Shown: positions 33,390 through 44,077 of the stretch, one piece after another
How the letters are laid out: each line of letters starts with the position of its first letter
Numbering within the stretch: the first letter of the stretch is position 1
Assembly: GCA_027946365.1 (NCBI GenBank)
Contig: JAPEUQ010000004.1
Coordinates: forward strand, 1,922,001-1,986,000
DNA from: Kalmusia sp. IMI 367209
Lineage: Eukaryota > Ascomycota > Dothideomycetes > Pleosporales > Didymosphaeriaceae
Direction: 5' to 3'
DNA length: 64,000 bases
Notes under the pieces: model-generated
The model's database searches: none
Seen by the model: only the letters and a program-made list of their open reading frames with translations
What the model was told of the DNA's origin: nothing
Translations under genes and position numbers: made by a program

Positions 33390-34632
33390 GTTTGGAGTCG
33401 ATGTGTGATTCTGCGGCGAAGCAAATGGGTGTTGAAACAGGCGAAAAGGTGCGAGGCTCGGAGTCAGACTATATATCACTGAATAGTCTCACCGGAAGTC
33501 CGTCTAGCGCTCGGATCTGGAGGTGGCTGTAAGACGATGCAGGGGCCGAATAAGCAAGAGGCACAGCGACCAGTGAGTAGGTAAAATGTGTATTCCCGCT
33601 TGCGGAACCTCAACAGCGAACAACAGCGACCAGCTCAAATACAGAATTACGAAGAAACCACAACGAAGGGGGTGGGCTGCTGTGTTTATAGACACGAAAA
33701 TTGCTGCAGCCGTGTGGATCAAGCCCAAGGCAGCCTCTTCGGAATTGGAAACATGGGGCACGGCTGAGGCTGAGGACATGCGCCATAACCCTATTCCAGT
33801 ACTAGTGCTACCGCAACAGCATGGCCAACAGTCGGAGGATCTTAGTGATTCCCGAAATGGTATCGTAATCTTTTAGAGTTGAATTCGGCCATCGTACGCC
33901 AATTTTAAAGTGGGTTCGAGTGGAAAATGTGCCAGTAGCCCACGGGCCGCTCGTTGCTACGCCGCCGAGCTGAAGGCAGCACGTAGGTTTGCTGGACAAT
34001 TCGGCCAATGAACAGGTGTGCATGATAGCCAGCAATCTTAAACCTCAGCCTTACGGCGATCCGTGTCTGACTGGGCGCCAGCAACCACAAAGTCCTGTGG
34101 GGGCTAAGCTACAAACCTAAACTTAGAGAGTTTGGAGGGCTTGAGAAAAGCAACTGCGTACATGAAGAATCGATCTTTGCTCACGTATAAACATGTTCAA
34201 GTTGACCAGATACCGCATATAGACTAACGACGTGATTTCCGGTACGACTGAAATCGTGTGTATTCATCTCCATCCGGCGAATGCCGCGGTAGCCGTCATC
34301 TCGCGCGATACCGTCAAAAGACAATGCGTTAACGGCGAAGTAATCATGCAGCACCGTCTACAAGCTTCTTAGCATGCTTGAACCCAACGTTGTTGGTCCA
34401 TGAGGAACCAGCACCGCATGCCTGAAAGTAATGGTTCGCGAGAGGCAGTGAGGAGATTTGCGGGGCTTCACTGCCATCATGTGCCCGAAAATAGAAGTCC
34501 GGGCCTAAACGCTGTGCCTGCATTAGCGCTAGAACTAGTAAGCCGGCCCATAGATCAGCGACCCTACCGTGGGACTCCTGACCATCGTCATCCGCTCTGT
34601 CGCTCGTTATTTTCTTTGGCACGTAGAAAGAC
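33390..34632. other. Intergenic region, about 1.2 kb, divergent
   Basis: Promoter region between the PLAC8 gene (minus) and the type I membrane protein gene (plus). No further gene or repeat is supportable. Confidence 0.45.
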
Positions 34633-35754
34633 ATGCGCTCTCTTCCTCTTATTGCATCGCTTGTCTCGGTAGCAGCAGCGAGAGACTGGAACAACATCGA
34701 CGTTGATTGGGCTATCCGTCCAGACAAGACCGCACAATGGTATGAGGAGAATGCAAGCGGCAATCTTCCGGAACTCGCCCCAACTATTACGACCGTAGTT
34801 GCAAACAAGTCCTCCGTGGTGAAGTTAGAATGCGTTGGATGTCCGTTCAGGGTGCGCGAGGAGTCGAAGCCTGAATCATGGCAGAAGCCGCCGCAGGATA
34901 ACTCGATGGTGAGTAAGCAAGCCATGACGGCGAAAGGCACATGCGACACCCGAAGATGTACATGCCGACTGACAGACGAATAGCTGCTTAATTTCACCAT
35001 CGACTCAACTTCTCCCGCCCTGCTTCTCAATGGCCACCCTATCGCCCCCCTCGCGCCGATGCCCCTCTTCATCAACGCCTTCCAAGTCAACGCGAATCTT
35101 TCCTTGTTCCACGTGGATAAAATGACAAGCCTACATATGATGGATAAGAGCTGGGACCTTGGCGTCAAGTACGGCCTTTTCGAACTGCAGTACGAGCACA
35201 GCATCATTGGCATGCGAGAACCTGGCAAGTCTTGGATTCAATTCGACATCACCGGGATAATCTACCCATCCGAGTCTCGTGAAAAGAACAATCATTACGA
35301 GCTTCGCGCCGAAGGCCAGAAGATGGTGCAGATCCTGCTGCGCGAGACGGCCGAGCCACACGAGCTGTATATGGAGGACGTGCAAGTTGTGGAACGTAAA
35401 GACCGTGCACAGCCGTACGTTATGAAGTGTGGTAGGCTTGCGATGGCGCAGACGGCGTTCAATCCTTTGGAATGGGATAGTTATGGCAAGTTCGGGACGT
35501 GGTCGAGGTCGTTCAACTTGCTGCTGTGGAATATGGGAGAGTTGTTTTGGAACAACTTACCCCTTTTCGTCATCATGGCTATTTTGATTCCGTTGGTCAC
35601 GCTTGCCCACTGGGTGGTCAGAAGGCAGCAGCTCAGGGCTGCTACTTCTGATGTGGATGATGCTGAGACGGGGCTCTTGGAAGAAGATTACGAAGATGCC
35701 CCGCCAACGTATGAAGGCATTCCTGTATTCAGCCTAAAGGAAGAACAGGCATGA
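34633..35754 (+). CDS. Type I membrane protein with cytoplasmic PPxY motif, function unknown
   Basis: Exons 34633..34908 and 34984..35754 (intron 75 nt, GTGAGT/TAG) give 348 aa. A signal peptide (MRSLPLIASLVSVAAA) is followed by about 265 luminal or extracellular residues with NAS, NKS, NFT and NLS glycosylation sites and beta-strand-rich blocks (PALLLNGHPIAPL, ALELQ-like strands, GMREPGKSWIQFDITGIIYP). One transmembrane helix (LPLFVIMAILIPLVTLAHWVV) follows, then an acidic cytoplasmic tail of about 50 residues with DAPPTYEGIPVF. PPTY fits the PPxY motif bound by WW domains of Rsp5/Nedd4 ligases or adaptors. A trafficking adaptor or cargo role is inference; I do not know the family. Confidence 0.75.
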
Positions 35755-36195
35755 TGCGTGGATGCTGTTGGACCGCTTCGAATAGATCAATACGCAGAGA
35801 TGTGCCTTCTGCCTACTGTCGTCATCTGCGTCAACAGATTTGCTAACCTGTGACCGTGCTCTGTAGGAGTGCAATTAATACACCCGCATACAGATTCCTT
35901 ATACGGCAAGCTGAGGGTTGCGAGCAATACGAGCGGTGCTACCATGAGTCACTGAAATGCTGCAAGGTATCACCGGTCTCTCGCTAAATGCGTTGAAAAC
36001 GGGGAAATTCAGCTAACAACACATTTCATTCCCACTACATATTGAACTCCTTACTCTCCATAGCAGCCAGTACGTCGGTTCTCGACATTTACAAGAACCT
36101 CGGGAGAAACACCGGGACCCTTGGCTCACCAGCACCCGAAGAGGCAAACGCATCCGACCCGCCTCGCTTCCACCTTCCACCCGGCTCACCCCACC
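35755..36195. other. Intergenic region, 441 bp
   Basis: Tandem spacer between two plus-strand genes. An in-frame ORF extends upstream of the chosen start at 36196, to 36121, but its content (HQHPKRQTHPTRL) looks like leader sequence. Confidence 0.45.
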
Positions 36196-37254
36196 ATGCC
36201 TGTCATTGTGCGTGCGTACGATCGTGACTGGCCCTTCCAATTCCTCAAGATCAAGGAGCGCTTGGAAACTCTACTGTCCGATGTAGCTTACAAAAGCATC
36301 GAGCATGTCGGTAGCACGTCTGTGCCAGACCTTGCAGCAAAGCCCATCATCGACGTGGACATCATCGTTACGCGGGAGAATGTGCGTCCTGCCATCGATG
36401 CCCTGGTATCCAAAGCTGGCTTCATCAACTCGGGCGATCTAGGCATTGTGGATCGATGGTGCCTAAAGGACCCAGAACAGCAGCCCAGGAGAAACATATA
36501 CGTCTGCGTCGACGGCGCATTCCAAACGCGCAACCATCTTGGCCTGCGCGATACATTGAGGAGAAACGCTGCCCTCCGCGAAGAATATGCCGCCGTGAAA
36601 CTGGATCTCGCAGCTAGGATGACTCTTGTGGAGTATATCGAGGCGAAGAGCGGCGTAGTGCAGAAGATACTTGCGGCGTCGGGCGTGCTGAACGAGGAAG
36701 AACTTGCCGCGATCAGGGAGGCGAACGTAAACGATGGGAGGTTCCATGCCGTAGTGACCGAGCGCTTAGTCTTGAGGGAATTTGTTATGACAGACGATGA
36801 GTCGTTCTTCGAGCTTGAGAGCAAAGAGGAGGTGGCGCGTTACCAGACGTGGCCGCCACGCACGAGAGACCAAGCACACAAAGAGGTCTTAGAGATAATA
36901 AATAACTCAGCTACAGTCCCACGAACGCATGTCGAGCTTGCTGTCGAATACGAGGGAAAGTTTATCGGTCGCGTCGGCGCAAATGTGAAGCTGGAGAATA
37001 ACCCACCTCACGCAGATTTGTGGTTCTCGTTCATGCCCAAGTCGCAGGGCAAAGGTTTCGCGACTGAGGCGATGAAGGCATTTGTTCCTTTGCTAGGTAG
37101 CCCGTTAGAGTTGGAGATCGAGTGCGATCCAAGGAATACGGGCAGCTCAAAGATGGCAGAGAGAATGGGGTTTGAAAAAATTGGTCTAACCGAAAAAGCC
37201 TTTGAATGCAAAGGAGAATGGGTAGGCAGCTTAGTATACCAAAAGCGAGTTTAA
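36196..37254 (+). CDS. GrpB-family (UPF0157) domain fused to GNAT acetyltransferase
   Basis: A single exon of 352 aa from the Met at 36196, chosen because the GrpB domain begins directly there (VRAYDRDWPFQFLKIKERL). Residues about 1-170 match the GrpB/UPF0157 nucleotidyltransferase-like fold: IEHVGSTSVPDLAAKPIIDVDI is the hallmark block, with later YVCVDGAFQTRNHLGLRDTLR and EYIEAKSGVVQKIL. Residues about 185-352 are a RimJ/RimL-type GNAT domain: TERLVLREF, the acetyl-CoA-binding region ADLWFSFMPKSQGKGFATEA, and NTGSSKMAERMGFEKIG. GNAT enzymes move an acetyl group from acetyl-CoA to amines; GrpB proteins have the fold of nucleotidyltransferases with unclear substrates. A two-domain enzyme modifying one molecule is inferred. 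Confidence 0.9.
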   Translation: MPVIVRAYDRDWPFQFLKIKERLETLLSDVAYKSIEHVGSTSVPDLAAKPIIDVDIIVTRENVRPAIDALVSKAGFINSGDLGIVDRWCLKDPEQQPRRNIYVCVDGAFQTRNHLGLRDTLRRNAALREEYAAVKLDLAARMTLVEYIEAKSGVVQKILAASGVLNEEELAAIREANVNDGRFHAVVTERLVLREFVMTDDESFFELESKEEVARYQTWPPRTRDQAHKEVLEIINNSATVPRTHVELAVEYEGKFIGRVGANVKLENNPPHADLWFSFMPKSQGKGFATEAMKAFVPLLGSPLELEIECDPRNTGSSKMAERMGFEKIGLTEKAFECKGEWVGSLVYQKRV

Positions 37255-40226
37255 AACAATTGCAGTATTAGGGTAGAAACATGTAGTGGCATTGTGGACC
37301 GAGTTACCCTAGGATACACGATGCAAACGCCGAAATCGATCTCCGAGTCACGATTCGAAACTAGAGTTTTTTTTTTTTTAAAAAAAAAAGCGGCCTTTGA
37401 AGTTACCGTCGCATCAGATTATCGCAGGGGATTCAGGCCAGAACCACGTGCTCAGCGATACGCCTTCTCTATCCTCTGCATAAGCCATTCTCTTTAGCCC
37501 ACTGTTGGCTGACTTTTGAGGCTTGCAATTGTTAATCACCACGAAACATGTAGTGCACATGGTACATGCCGATCGTTTACTGAGGTGTTTCTCATGTGCC
37601 TCTCGAACTAAGTCCGCCGAGGACATCTCCATCTAGATTGTTGGGGGATGAGACTTGTACCGAAACTTAGGTCTCGATTCCATATGACCGAAGCAGGTCT
37701 CCGCACGTTCTGCGCTTTCGGACTTTATTCCAGTGGGTTTTGCTGGATGTGAGTGTCAATCTGATTCCAGTCCAGTATTGTGTTTCAGAATTGTGAGGCT
37801 TGGTGGCGAGATCAGGCGCACAGAAACATTGACTGCGACAGAGAAGGACCGGGAGAAAACATGAAAACAAGGTGTGTGATTCCTCTTATGCCGAAACATA
37901 TAATATTGATAAATTGAGTCGGATGCATCGTGGGGCCGAAAGCCTCATTGTTGTAGGATGCGCAGTGAATACTTCGGATTGATAAGCAGCCAATTGATTT
38001 CTTCTAGTATAATCGTGGGTACTCTTTGAGGAGATTAAGTAACAATGATGAGATAAGATTGCCATAGACAGAGCAGATACTGTAAGAATCCTAAGAGAGG
38101 CAGTATCACTCCACTATGCAAGTGGTCAGCAAGAAGCCTCAGCTTTTCTAACACCAGCCTCATACTTCACAAGCTATGGCCTCGCATGCACGAATTACCT
38201 CATTACTTGCAAGAGACCACGTTCATGAATGCTTTCCAGATCACCATTTTGAGAGTGGCGAAAGGCGGTGAACATGGGTGAAGTTGTTCTCACCACCCTT
38301 GGACGTTTGTAGAATTAGTATTGGACGATGCTGATGGTTGTCCGGACGCCCTCCCAATCATTTTGACCTAAAATGTCCGGTCATCCGCAAACCTTCTCCA
38401 GGTAGCTAGTATCGTAGCACATCTCGCTACCGGTGATAGTAAGGCTCGGTAGGCGCCCTCTCCCGCGCAGAGTGGGGTTCTGGTATGAGCGTACCGTGCG
38501 TTAAAAGTGGCCTCGTCCATGGCAATGGAGCTGGTCTGTCCACATGCGCAAGACAGCCTCCCCTTTGAATCGCCTGATACGGTCGGCCTCGTTGTGGAGG
38601 CTAATATGCCGAAGTCTACATAAGTCCTATCTGTGACGTATGCCTGGCTGACGCTGCGCCTTTCGTGAGATATCCAAGGAAGGCAGCATACATGCGTACT
38701 CCGGAATGTGCGGGGTAATACACGTAGTAACGCCCACAGCAATAGGATGACGCCCAAGTGTTCACCGCATCGTTCTACACCGGAGGTTAGGCTCTGCGGC
38801 ATTGGGCATGAGCCGTATGCAGGTGAGGAATGAGCAATGGGCTGTGAGCCGTTGCATCTTGCGGCATGGGAGTACGGCTCTGGATACCATCCGGTGTACC
38901 CTTGCTGATAAGCCATGACAGCGCAGCGGAGCGGAGGAAAGCACCATCTCCTCAAGCTGTAAATAAGGAGTGTTGCCAAGATTGCTGTTTTCGTGTCTTT
39001 GTGTTTCGATCTGCAATCCTGTTCCTGTGCTTGAATGTTTCGCGGCTGTAGCCTCACTGTGGTTGCTACAAGTACGTCCCAGCGTGCGAGTCCATCACCT
39101 TCGGCAAATCTATGATGATCTAGGCTTCCTAGCACTGCCGATCAACTGTTGACAGGTCTAGTTGCGACGTGTTCAGGGAACAAATGTGGAGCGATGCCGA
39201 GCTATTATGGCGGATGGCGAACATCGTAGATCTTCGGAACTACACGACCCCTTCCAGGTGTCCCGGTTGGGATTCGTAGACACCTTGCGACCAAGCTCGG
39301 ACCCCGGAACAGGAGCCCGGAATACGGGTTGAGACACGTTCACTCTTTGTGTTCAGGTCACTATGTTGCTGTCCGCACTGCATTCGTGCCCAGTCGACGA
39401 AGTGGAGGCGCCAAAGTAGAGACGGGGTATTCCCTGCGTAAATTGCGAGGTAGATGCTTGACAGGGCTTTGCGCACTCTCTAGCGGATCTTGAAGACATC
39501 AGCTCAGTGTTGTCCCTGTTTCTGAGTGCCGGCGTATGATTTTAGCGAGCTTCATGATGAGATATGTGGTTTGGAAAGATCGTCGTGGGACAGTTGTGGT
39601 TCACAGCCAAGGCCCAATCCGGTTAGAGGCTGCTACACCACAACTTGGGCTCTGAGGTGCCTCTGGGAACCATGCGAGGGATTTGCCGGCTTCGGAAGTC
39701 GTTCGATGCAGGCAAGTGGCGAATGCATCACTTTATACATATCAGCACTCCACGATCCCTTAACTTTAGAGACGTGGCCGGTGAGGTGGCCGTCGTAATA
39801 TGCGAGCAAACCCGTTCGGTCGCACAAAAGCTGCGTGGAAGACATGCAAGAGATAGCGAGCGCCGGGAACTTGGCCACAATAGGCAAGGAAAGACCAGGG
39901 CATACTAGGGCGTAGTAACGCTTGTGCTGTTGTCAGCTGTCGCAGCCCGAAGGATCATCATATTTGGGTGAGGCGAGCAAGTGAGGCGGCATCAATGCAG
40001 CGAGTTGGGCACCACAATTCTGCCGCAAACCCCGAGGTAAACGAGCCATAAGAAATTCCCAGCCGAGTGTATCTCTGAAGTTTCGTGTGCCTTAAAGATT
40101 CCTTATAGCCTGAGCGATTTATAAGAGCCGCGCAGTCGTTGAATTTAACTCATGTTGACAAGCCGCGAACCCGGTCGCGATCATCACATCGACTCGCTCT
40201 GCTCCACATTCAAAGCACCTTTCGAT
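37255..40226. other. Gene-poor region, left part
   Basis: About 3 kb with no supportable gene. It has a T13A10 homopolymer pair near 37367. A 255-codon minus-strand frame at 38368..39135 has mixed, non-domain composition and is not accepted. I see no terminal repeats, transposase motifs or tandem arrays. Confidence 0.5.
37367..37389. repeat. T13-A10 homopolymer pair
   Basis: Thirteen T followed directly by ten A, a perfect short palindrome at the TA step. It lies 113 bp downstream of the GrpB-GNAT stop. It could act in 3' end formation or nucleosome exclusion, or be a simple repeat. Confidence 0.85.
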
Positions 40227-40628
40227 ATGGCTGGCCCAAACTCGTACTTCGTCCCCGGTTATGGCATCTCGAGAACCGTAATACAGAACGAAATCCATTA
40301 TTACTGCGGCCCGGACGCCATCGTCAGGCCGTACACGCTTCAGGTAAGAGAACGGAAAGTTGGATCGATGATTGTTGGTGGTGCAAGTAGCTGATAGATT
40401 ATCAGGGACGCGACGGTTTTCTGGTAACAACCTCGGGTGCGCCATTGACACAGGTAACTTTCACAGATCAAAATGTCGCACGCCTGCTAATGAGCATAGG
40501 CGCAAATCGAGGACCTCAAGCTCTCTTCTCGAGAATACGAGGAGAAGCAATCGCGAATAGCGGACGAAGCCAACGTCTTTGTAAACAAACCTATCGCTAT
40601 TCACCAGAGACTACGACGGAGTGCATGA
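40227..40628 (+). CDS. Small conserved fungal protein of unknown function, 97 aa
   Basis: Exons 40227..40343, 40406..40453 and 40500..40628 total 294 nt; introns of 62 and 46 nt have GTAAGA/CAG and GTAACT/TAG borders, and the second has a GCTAAT branch site. The protein reads MAGPNSYFVPGYGISRTV, then IHYYCGPDAIVRPYTLQ, GRDGFLVTTSGAPLT, and AQIEDLKLSSREYEEKQSRIA. This matches a small protein pattern I associate with Pezizomycotina (FVPGYGISR ... YYxGPxAxVRPY ... GRxGxLVTxPGxPLT ... QIxDLxxxSxEYEEKQ); it has no assigned function that I know. There is no signal peptide. Three short exons make it invisible to single-frame ORF calling. It is the only gene in a roughly 5-kb empty region. Confidence 0.82.
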
Positions 40629-42496
40629 CGCTGGCATGGTCATCATCTTCGTTCACGATTTTCCCTTACTATCTTGGAGTTGGTGGAACTTGGTCTTTTG
40701 GTCTGCCGCGTTCGCAAGCGAAATACGTTTCCCGTTACGATACCACTCAGTGCATTGCCTCAGCATCCCAATAATACTTCTTGGCGGACTCTCGGCCAGG
40801 CGGTGTTTTCCTTTCGAAATACCTTGTTGGAAATACTTCTCCCCGGTGGGATTGCGTGGCAGGAAAAGTGGATGTCGATATTTCGAGGAAGGTCATGATT
40901 AATCCCATTCTGTGATATACGTTTCAACCTCATGTTGGTTCTTAATACTCAGAATTGTGTCTTCCCACGTGACGACGCCTGTCCTCGCTGAATTGGTCTG
41001 GCTGTACGCAGTAAAGGCGAGTAGCCTCGAGGTGGTCATGCAAGTGAGATGTGCTCTCATCAGGCATGCGTGCCGGCAGCCTAGACGAAGCCATCACACA
41101 CGCTCGAGGACAACGTGAGAATAAGGTTTCGATAACATGTTGCAGCTCTCCTGATATTGAATGACAGCGCGTCCTGCCAATAACCATGAACTTGGAGCGA
41201 AAGAGCAGGCAGGTTTGGGTGAGACAGGGCGTGTTCAGGCTCTATGCTGGAAGGACTGTGCCTGAAGTCAAGTCGATTGGTGAAAATGAACGCGGGTCTC
41301 CGTAAAGAGTCGACGATTTGACCCACAAGGACTCTGTTGCCTCGATAGGGACGAGGCGATGGCTAACAGTCTTTGAAAGACCTGCAACACGGATCGCCTT
41401 CACTGTGCTGGCGCCCTATTGGGGAATTTAGAATTGGTTGGGGAATGTGGTGGAAACATTCGGAAAATGTGGGTGCATGGTACGTACCTGAACTCCGAAA
41501 AATCTGTTGCCTGCTAAGATCGCGTCAGGGTATAGCGTGGCCCTATGTCTATGCGTAGTCTAATATCGATGGCTTTGAGCTTCGCCGCCTTGTCTCCCGT
41601 GAATCCAGAGCTAGTAGGTATATCTTCCCATTCATTTCCGGAAAACTTAGGCGCGAAAGGAGTCTTTAGGAACCTTCTCCAGCACCGAAACGGGGCGGTA
41701 CCTCGAATATATACTGACCGGTTGGCTTGGCGATAATGGCGGGCGCCACGTAGTGGGAGACGTGCGGGAGAGGTATCAGGGCACGATATTAGTCCGATTC
41801 ACTGTGACGTGTAGTGTTGAGGATGGGGCGAAAGAACAACGGTTGGGTAAGAGCGACTGAGGGAACTCGCATATTGATTGGGCAGACTGTTATGTCAGCG
41901 CCTGGTCTTCCTTCAGCCATCACAAGTTGCAATAGCATGAACAATTGCTATTTATGCTTGCATATGAAAAATGGCAGGATTCATTACGGAGTACTACTTC
42001 GAAGATTATTAAGTGGACGAGGAACACACTCTCTCCGGAACTTGTGAGAGCCGCATTGAAACTTCCGCATGCTTCTAGCTGTGGAAATTGAGGTATGGTA
42101 GGGCTATCAGTATCTTCATACTAAAGATATCGTATGCTACCAGGTGGGATTCTGGATAGTTTGTATCTATCGACTTCGTAATGTTCGTGCGACACGTGTC
42201 CATGCTACCAAGAGCCTCGCTTACTATTCACATGCCTGTGAACGTCGCAAATGCTCGCACGTTGGCCTTGAACTAAAAGATATATAGTCAACACTGCGAT
42301 CCACTTTCTCGACCCTTGACCGTGCTATTGTTCCGAATCGGCTGCCCTTTGTGTCAGCGATGCTGTCTAGCATCTGTAGCCGAGGACATAGCGGTCATGC
42401 CTGTTTTTTCAGGCAAAAAACTATGCGTGCTTACTCCAAATGTGCAGATTCAGATGGGGGTGTGGCTGTAGCCTTTCTTCATGAGCTTAGAGGAGA
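40629..42496. other. Gene-poor region, right part
   Basis: About 1.9 kb with no supportable gene, transposon or RNA. A 63-codon frame at 41545 has a weak hydrophobic start but no other support. Confidence 0.5.
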
Positions 42497-42905
42497 TCAT
42501 CCAGCATCCTTCCTCTTCTCGACTGCCTTCTGGTATGCCTCTAAGTCCACATTTCCCGCATCCCACACTGCTATAGCCTGGACGTGAATGGCTTTGTCTT
42601 TCTGTCGCTCGATATATCCAATCACGTTAAGCCAGGAGCCAACGTCCACCTCATGTCGCTTGATCGACTCGAGCACATGCTCTATATTCACGTTCGCGAT
42701 CTTTGGTGCATCAGAATGGGGGTAGTTGTGCTTCAACCGCAGTGTCGCTTTCTTGACGGCATATTCATCAACGCTGGAAGTATTAGTCCAGTAAACATCT
42801 CGCGTTTCCAACGACATACCAGCCCAGAAAGCGCACCTTCGTTCCCGGTGCGCACTTGTCCAAATCTCCTAATAGGATCAAACTTGAAGCAACGGGACCG
42901 TTCAT
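42497..42905 (-). CDS. ten1: Telomere-capping CST complex subunit Ten1
   Basis: Exons 42905..42820 and 42773..42497 (intron 46 nt, GTATGT/CCAG, phase 2) give 120 aa. The start MNGPVASSLILLGDLDKCAPGTKVRFLGCV is the usual Ten1 N-terminus, the first strand of an OB fold. Then come ATLRLKHNYPH (strand), ANVNIEHVLESIKRHEVDVGSWLNVIGYI (the most conserved block), and a strand HVQAIAVWDAGNVDLEAYQKAVE. Ten1 binds Stn1 (and Cdc13/Ctc1) to cap telomeric single-stranded DNA in the nucleus. Length is typical. In-frame upstream Mets exist at 42941 and 43073, but the conserved alignment starts at 42905. Confidence 0.88.
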
Positions 42906-43281
42906 GGCATCGCTACGCGCATGCAACGAGGGGCACGCCATCGGCGTACAGCATTGCCTCTGCCGACCGCCAAGACATGCACGTGCGCTGCCTGCCCGCG
43001 CTAGCGCGACGACATCATCGGCTGTACCAGGCCTCAACCTAGAACCCTCACGAGGCAACGCCCCAAGCACCACCCATTCCTCTTGCTCACCTGCACCATT
43101 CCCTCGGACCGATTCCCCACTACAAACCCTCTAATCATTTCCCGCGCTCGCACTCGCCTTCTAATACATAGGAAGTAGCCCTTATCAACCCCGCCGCCCG
43201 CGATTCTAAAGCTGCACTTGGCAGCCCGACCGCTTCCAATAATCCCCTCACGTACGGTTCCTTCTGCGCAACACCTCCAAA
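42906..43281. promoter_or_regulatory. Shared promoter region of ten1 and snf7
   Basis: A 376-bp gap separates divergent start codons. It is rich in C and A near the snf7 side, as in many fungal leaders. No specific binding motif is claimed. Confidence 0.55.
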
Positions 43282-44077
43282 ATGTCTGGCTGGGGCTTGG
43301 GCTGGTTCGACGGCGGCGCCCAGAAGAAAGAGGCGCCCAAGAAGGCCATCCTCCAGTTACGCGGCCAGCTCGAGATGCTCAACAAGCGGGAGAAGCACCT
43401 GCAGCACCAAATGGACGAGCAGGACGGCCTAGCAAGAAAATATGTAAATACCAATAAAACCGGTGAGTTGCTTGTGCAGAAGACACGAGTGGAGTGTTTC
43501 GCTGACCAGCAGGCAGCCGCAAAGGCAGCACTCAGAAGAAAGAAGCAGTTCGAGCACTCGCTCGAGCAGACGCAGTCGCAGATCATGACGTTGGAGCGCG
43601 AAGTGTCTTCCATAGAGACGGCGAATATCAACAAGGAGACGTTGGATGCTATGAAGAATGCTGGCGTAGCGATGAAGCACATCCATGCTGGCTTGACGAT
43701 CGACAAGGTCGACAATGTAATGTATGTGTTCTCTTGCCTCTTTCACATGCGTTCCCGCTAGTATACTAACGCGAACCTCTAGGGAAGATCTCCGCGAACA
43801 GCACGCCATCGGCGACGAGATCTCAGAAGCAATAACCTCCGGCATAGCCACCTCCGCCGTCGACGAGATCGACCTCGACGAGGAACTCGCAGAGCTTCAA
43901 CAAGAAGCACTCGATGAGCAGATGCTCAACACGGGTGCCGTGCCCGTCGGAGACAAAGTCGGACGTCTACCGCAGGCCCCGCAGGCAGAAATCGCAAAAG
44001 GCAAGACGCCCGCTCGGGTCGAGGAGGACGACGAGGAAGAAGAGCTCAGGAAACTGCAGGCCGAGATGGCTGTGTAG
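43282..44077 (+). CDS. snf7: ESCRT-III subunit Snf7/Vps32 (CHMP4)
   Basis: Exons 43282..43462, 43517..43721 and 43783..44077 give 226 aa. Intron 1 (43463..43516) is 54 nt and free of in-frame stops, so unspliced translation adds 18 false residues (ELLVQKTRVECFADQQ region); splicing restores NTNKTAAKAALRRKK. The N-terminal MSGWGLGWF and long basic helices (LNKREKHLQHQMDEQ, FEHSLEQTQSQIMTLE) are the membrane-binding and polymerising core; the acidic C-terminal half ends in a MIM1-like helix (EEEELRKLQAEMAV) for Vps4. Snf7 forms the main ESCRT-III filament at endosomes; in filamentous fungi it also acts in pH signalling through the PalA/Rim20 link. Confidence 0.95.

Noticed and set aside
34344..35228. 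294-codon minus-strand frame
   Set aside because: Antisense to the type I membrane protein gene, which has a signal peptide, a proper intron and a membrane helix.
38368..39135. 255-codon minus-strand open frame in the gene-poor region
   Set aside because: No domain, no ordered hydrophobic pattern, no splice partners; cysteines and arginines are scattered as in random frames.
41545..41736. 63-codon frame with a weakly hydrophobic start, considered as a small secreted effector
   Set aside because: No cysteines, poor signal-peptide cleavage region, no further support.
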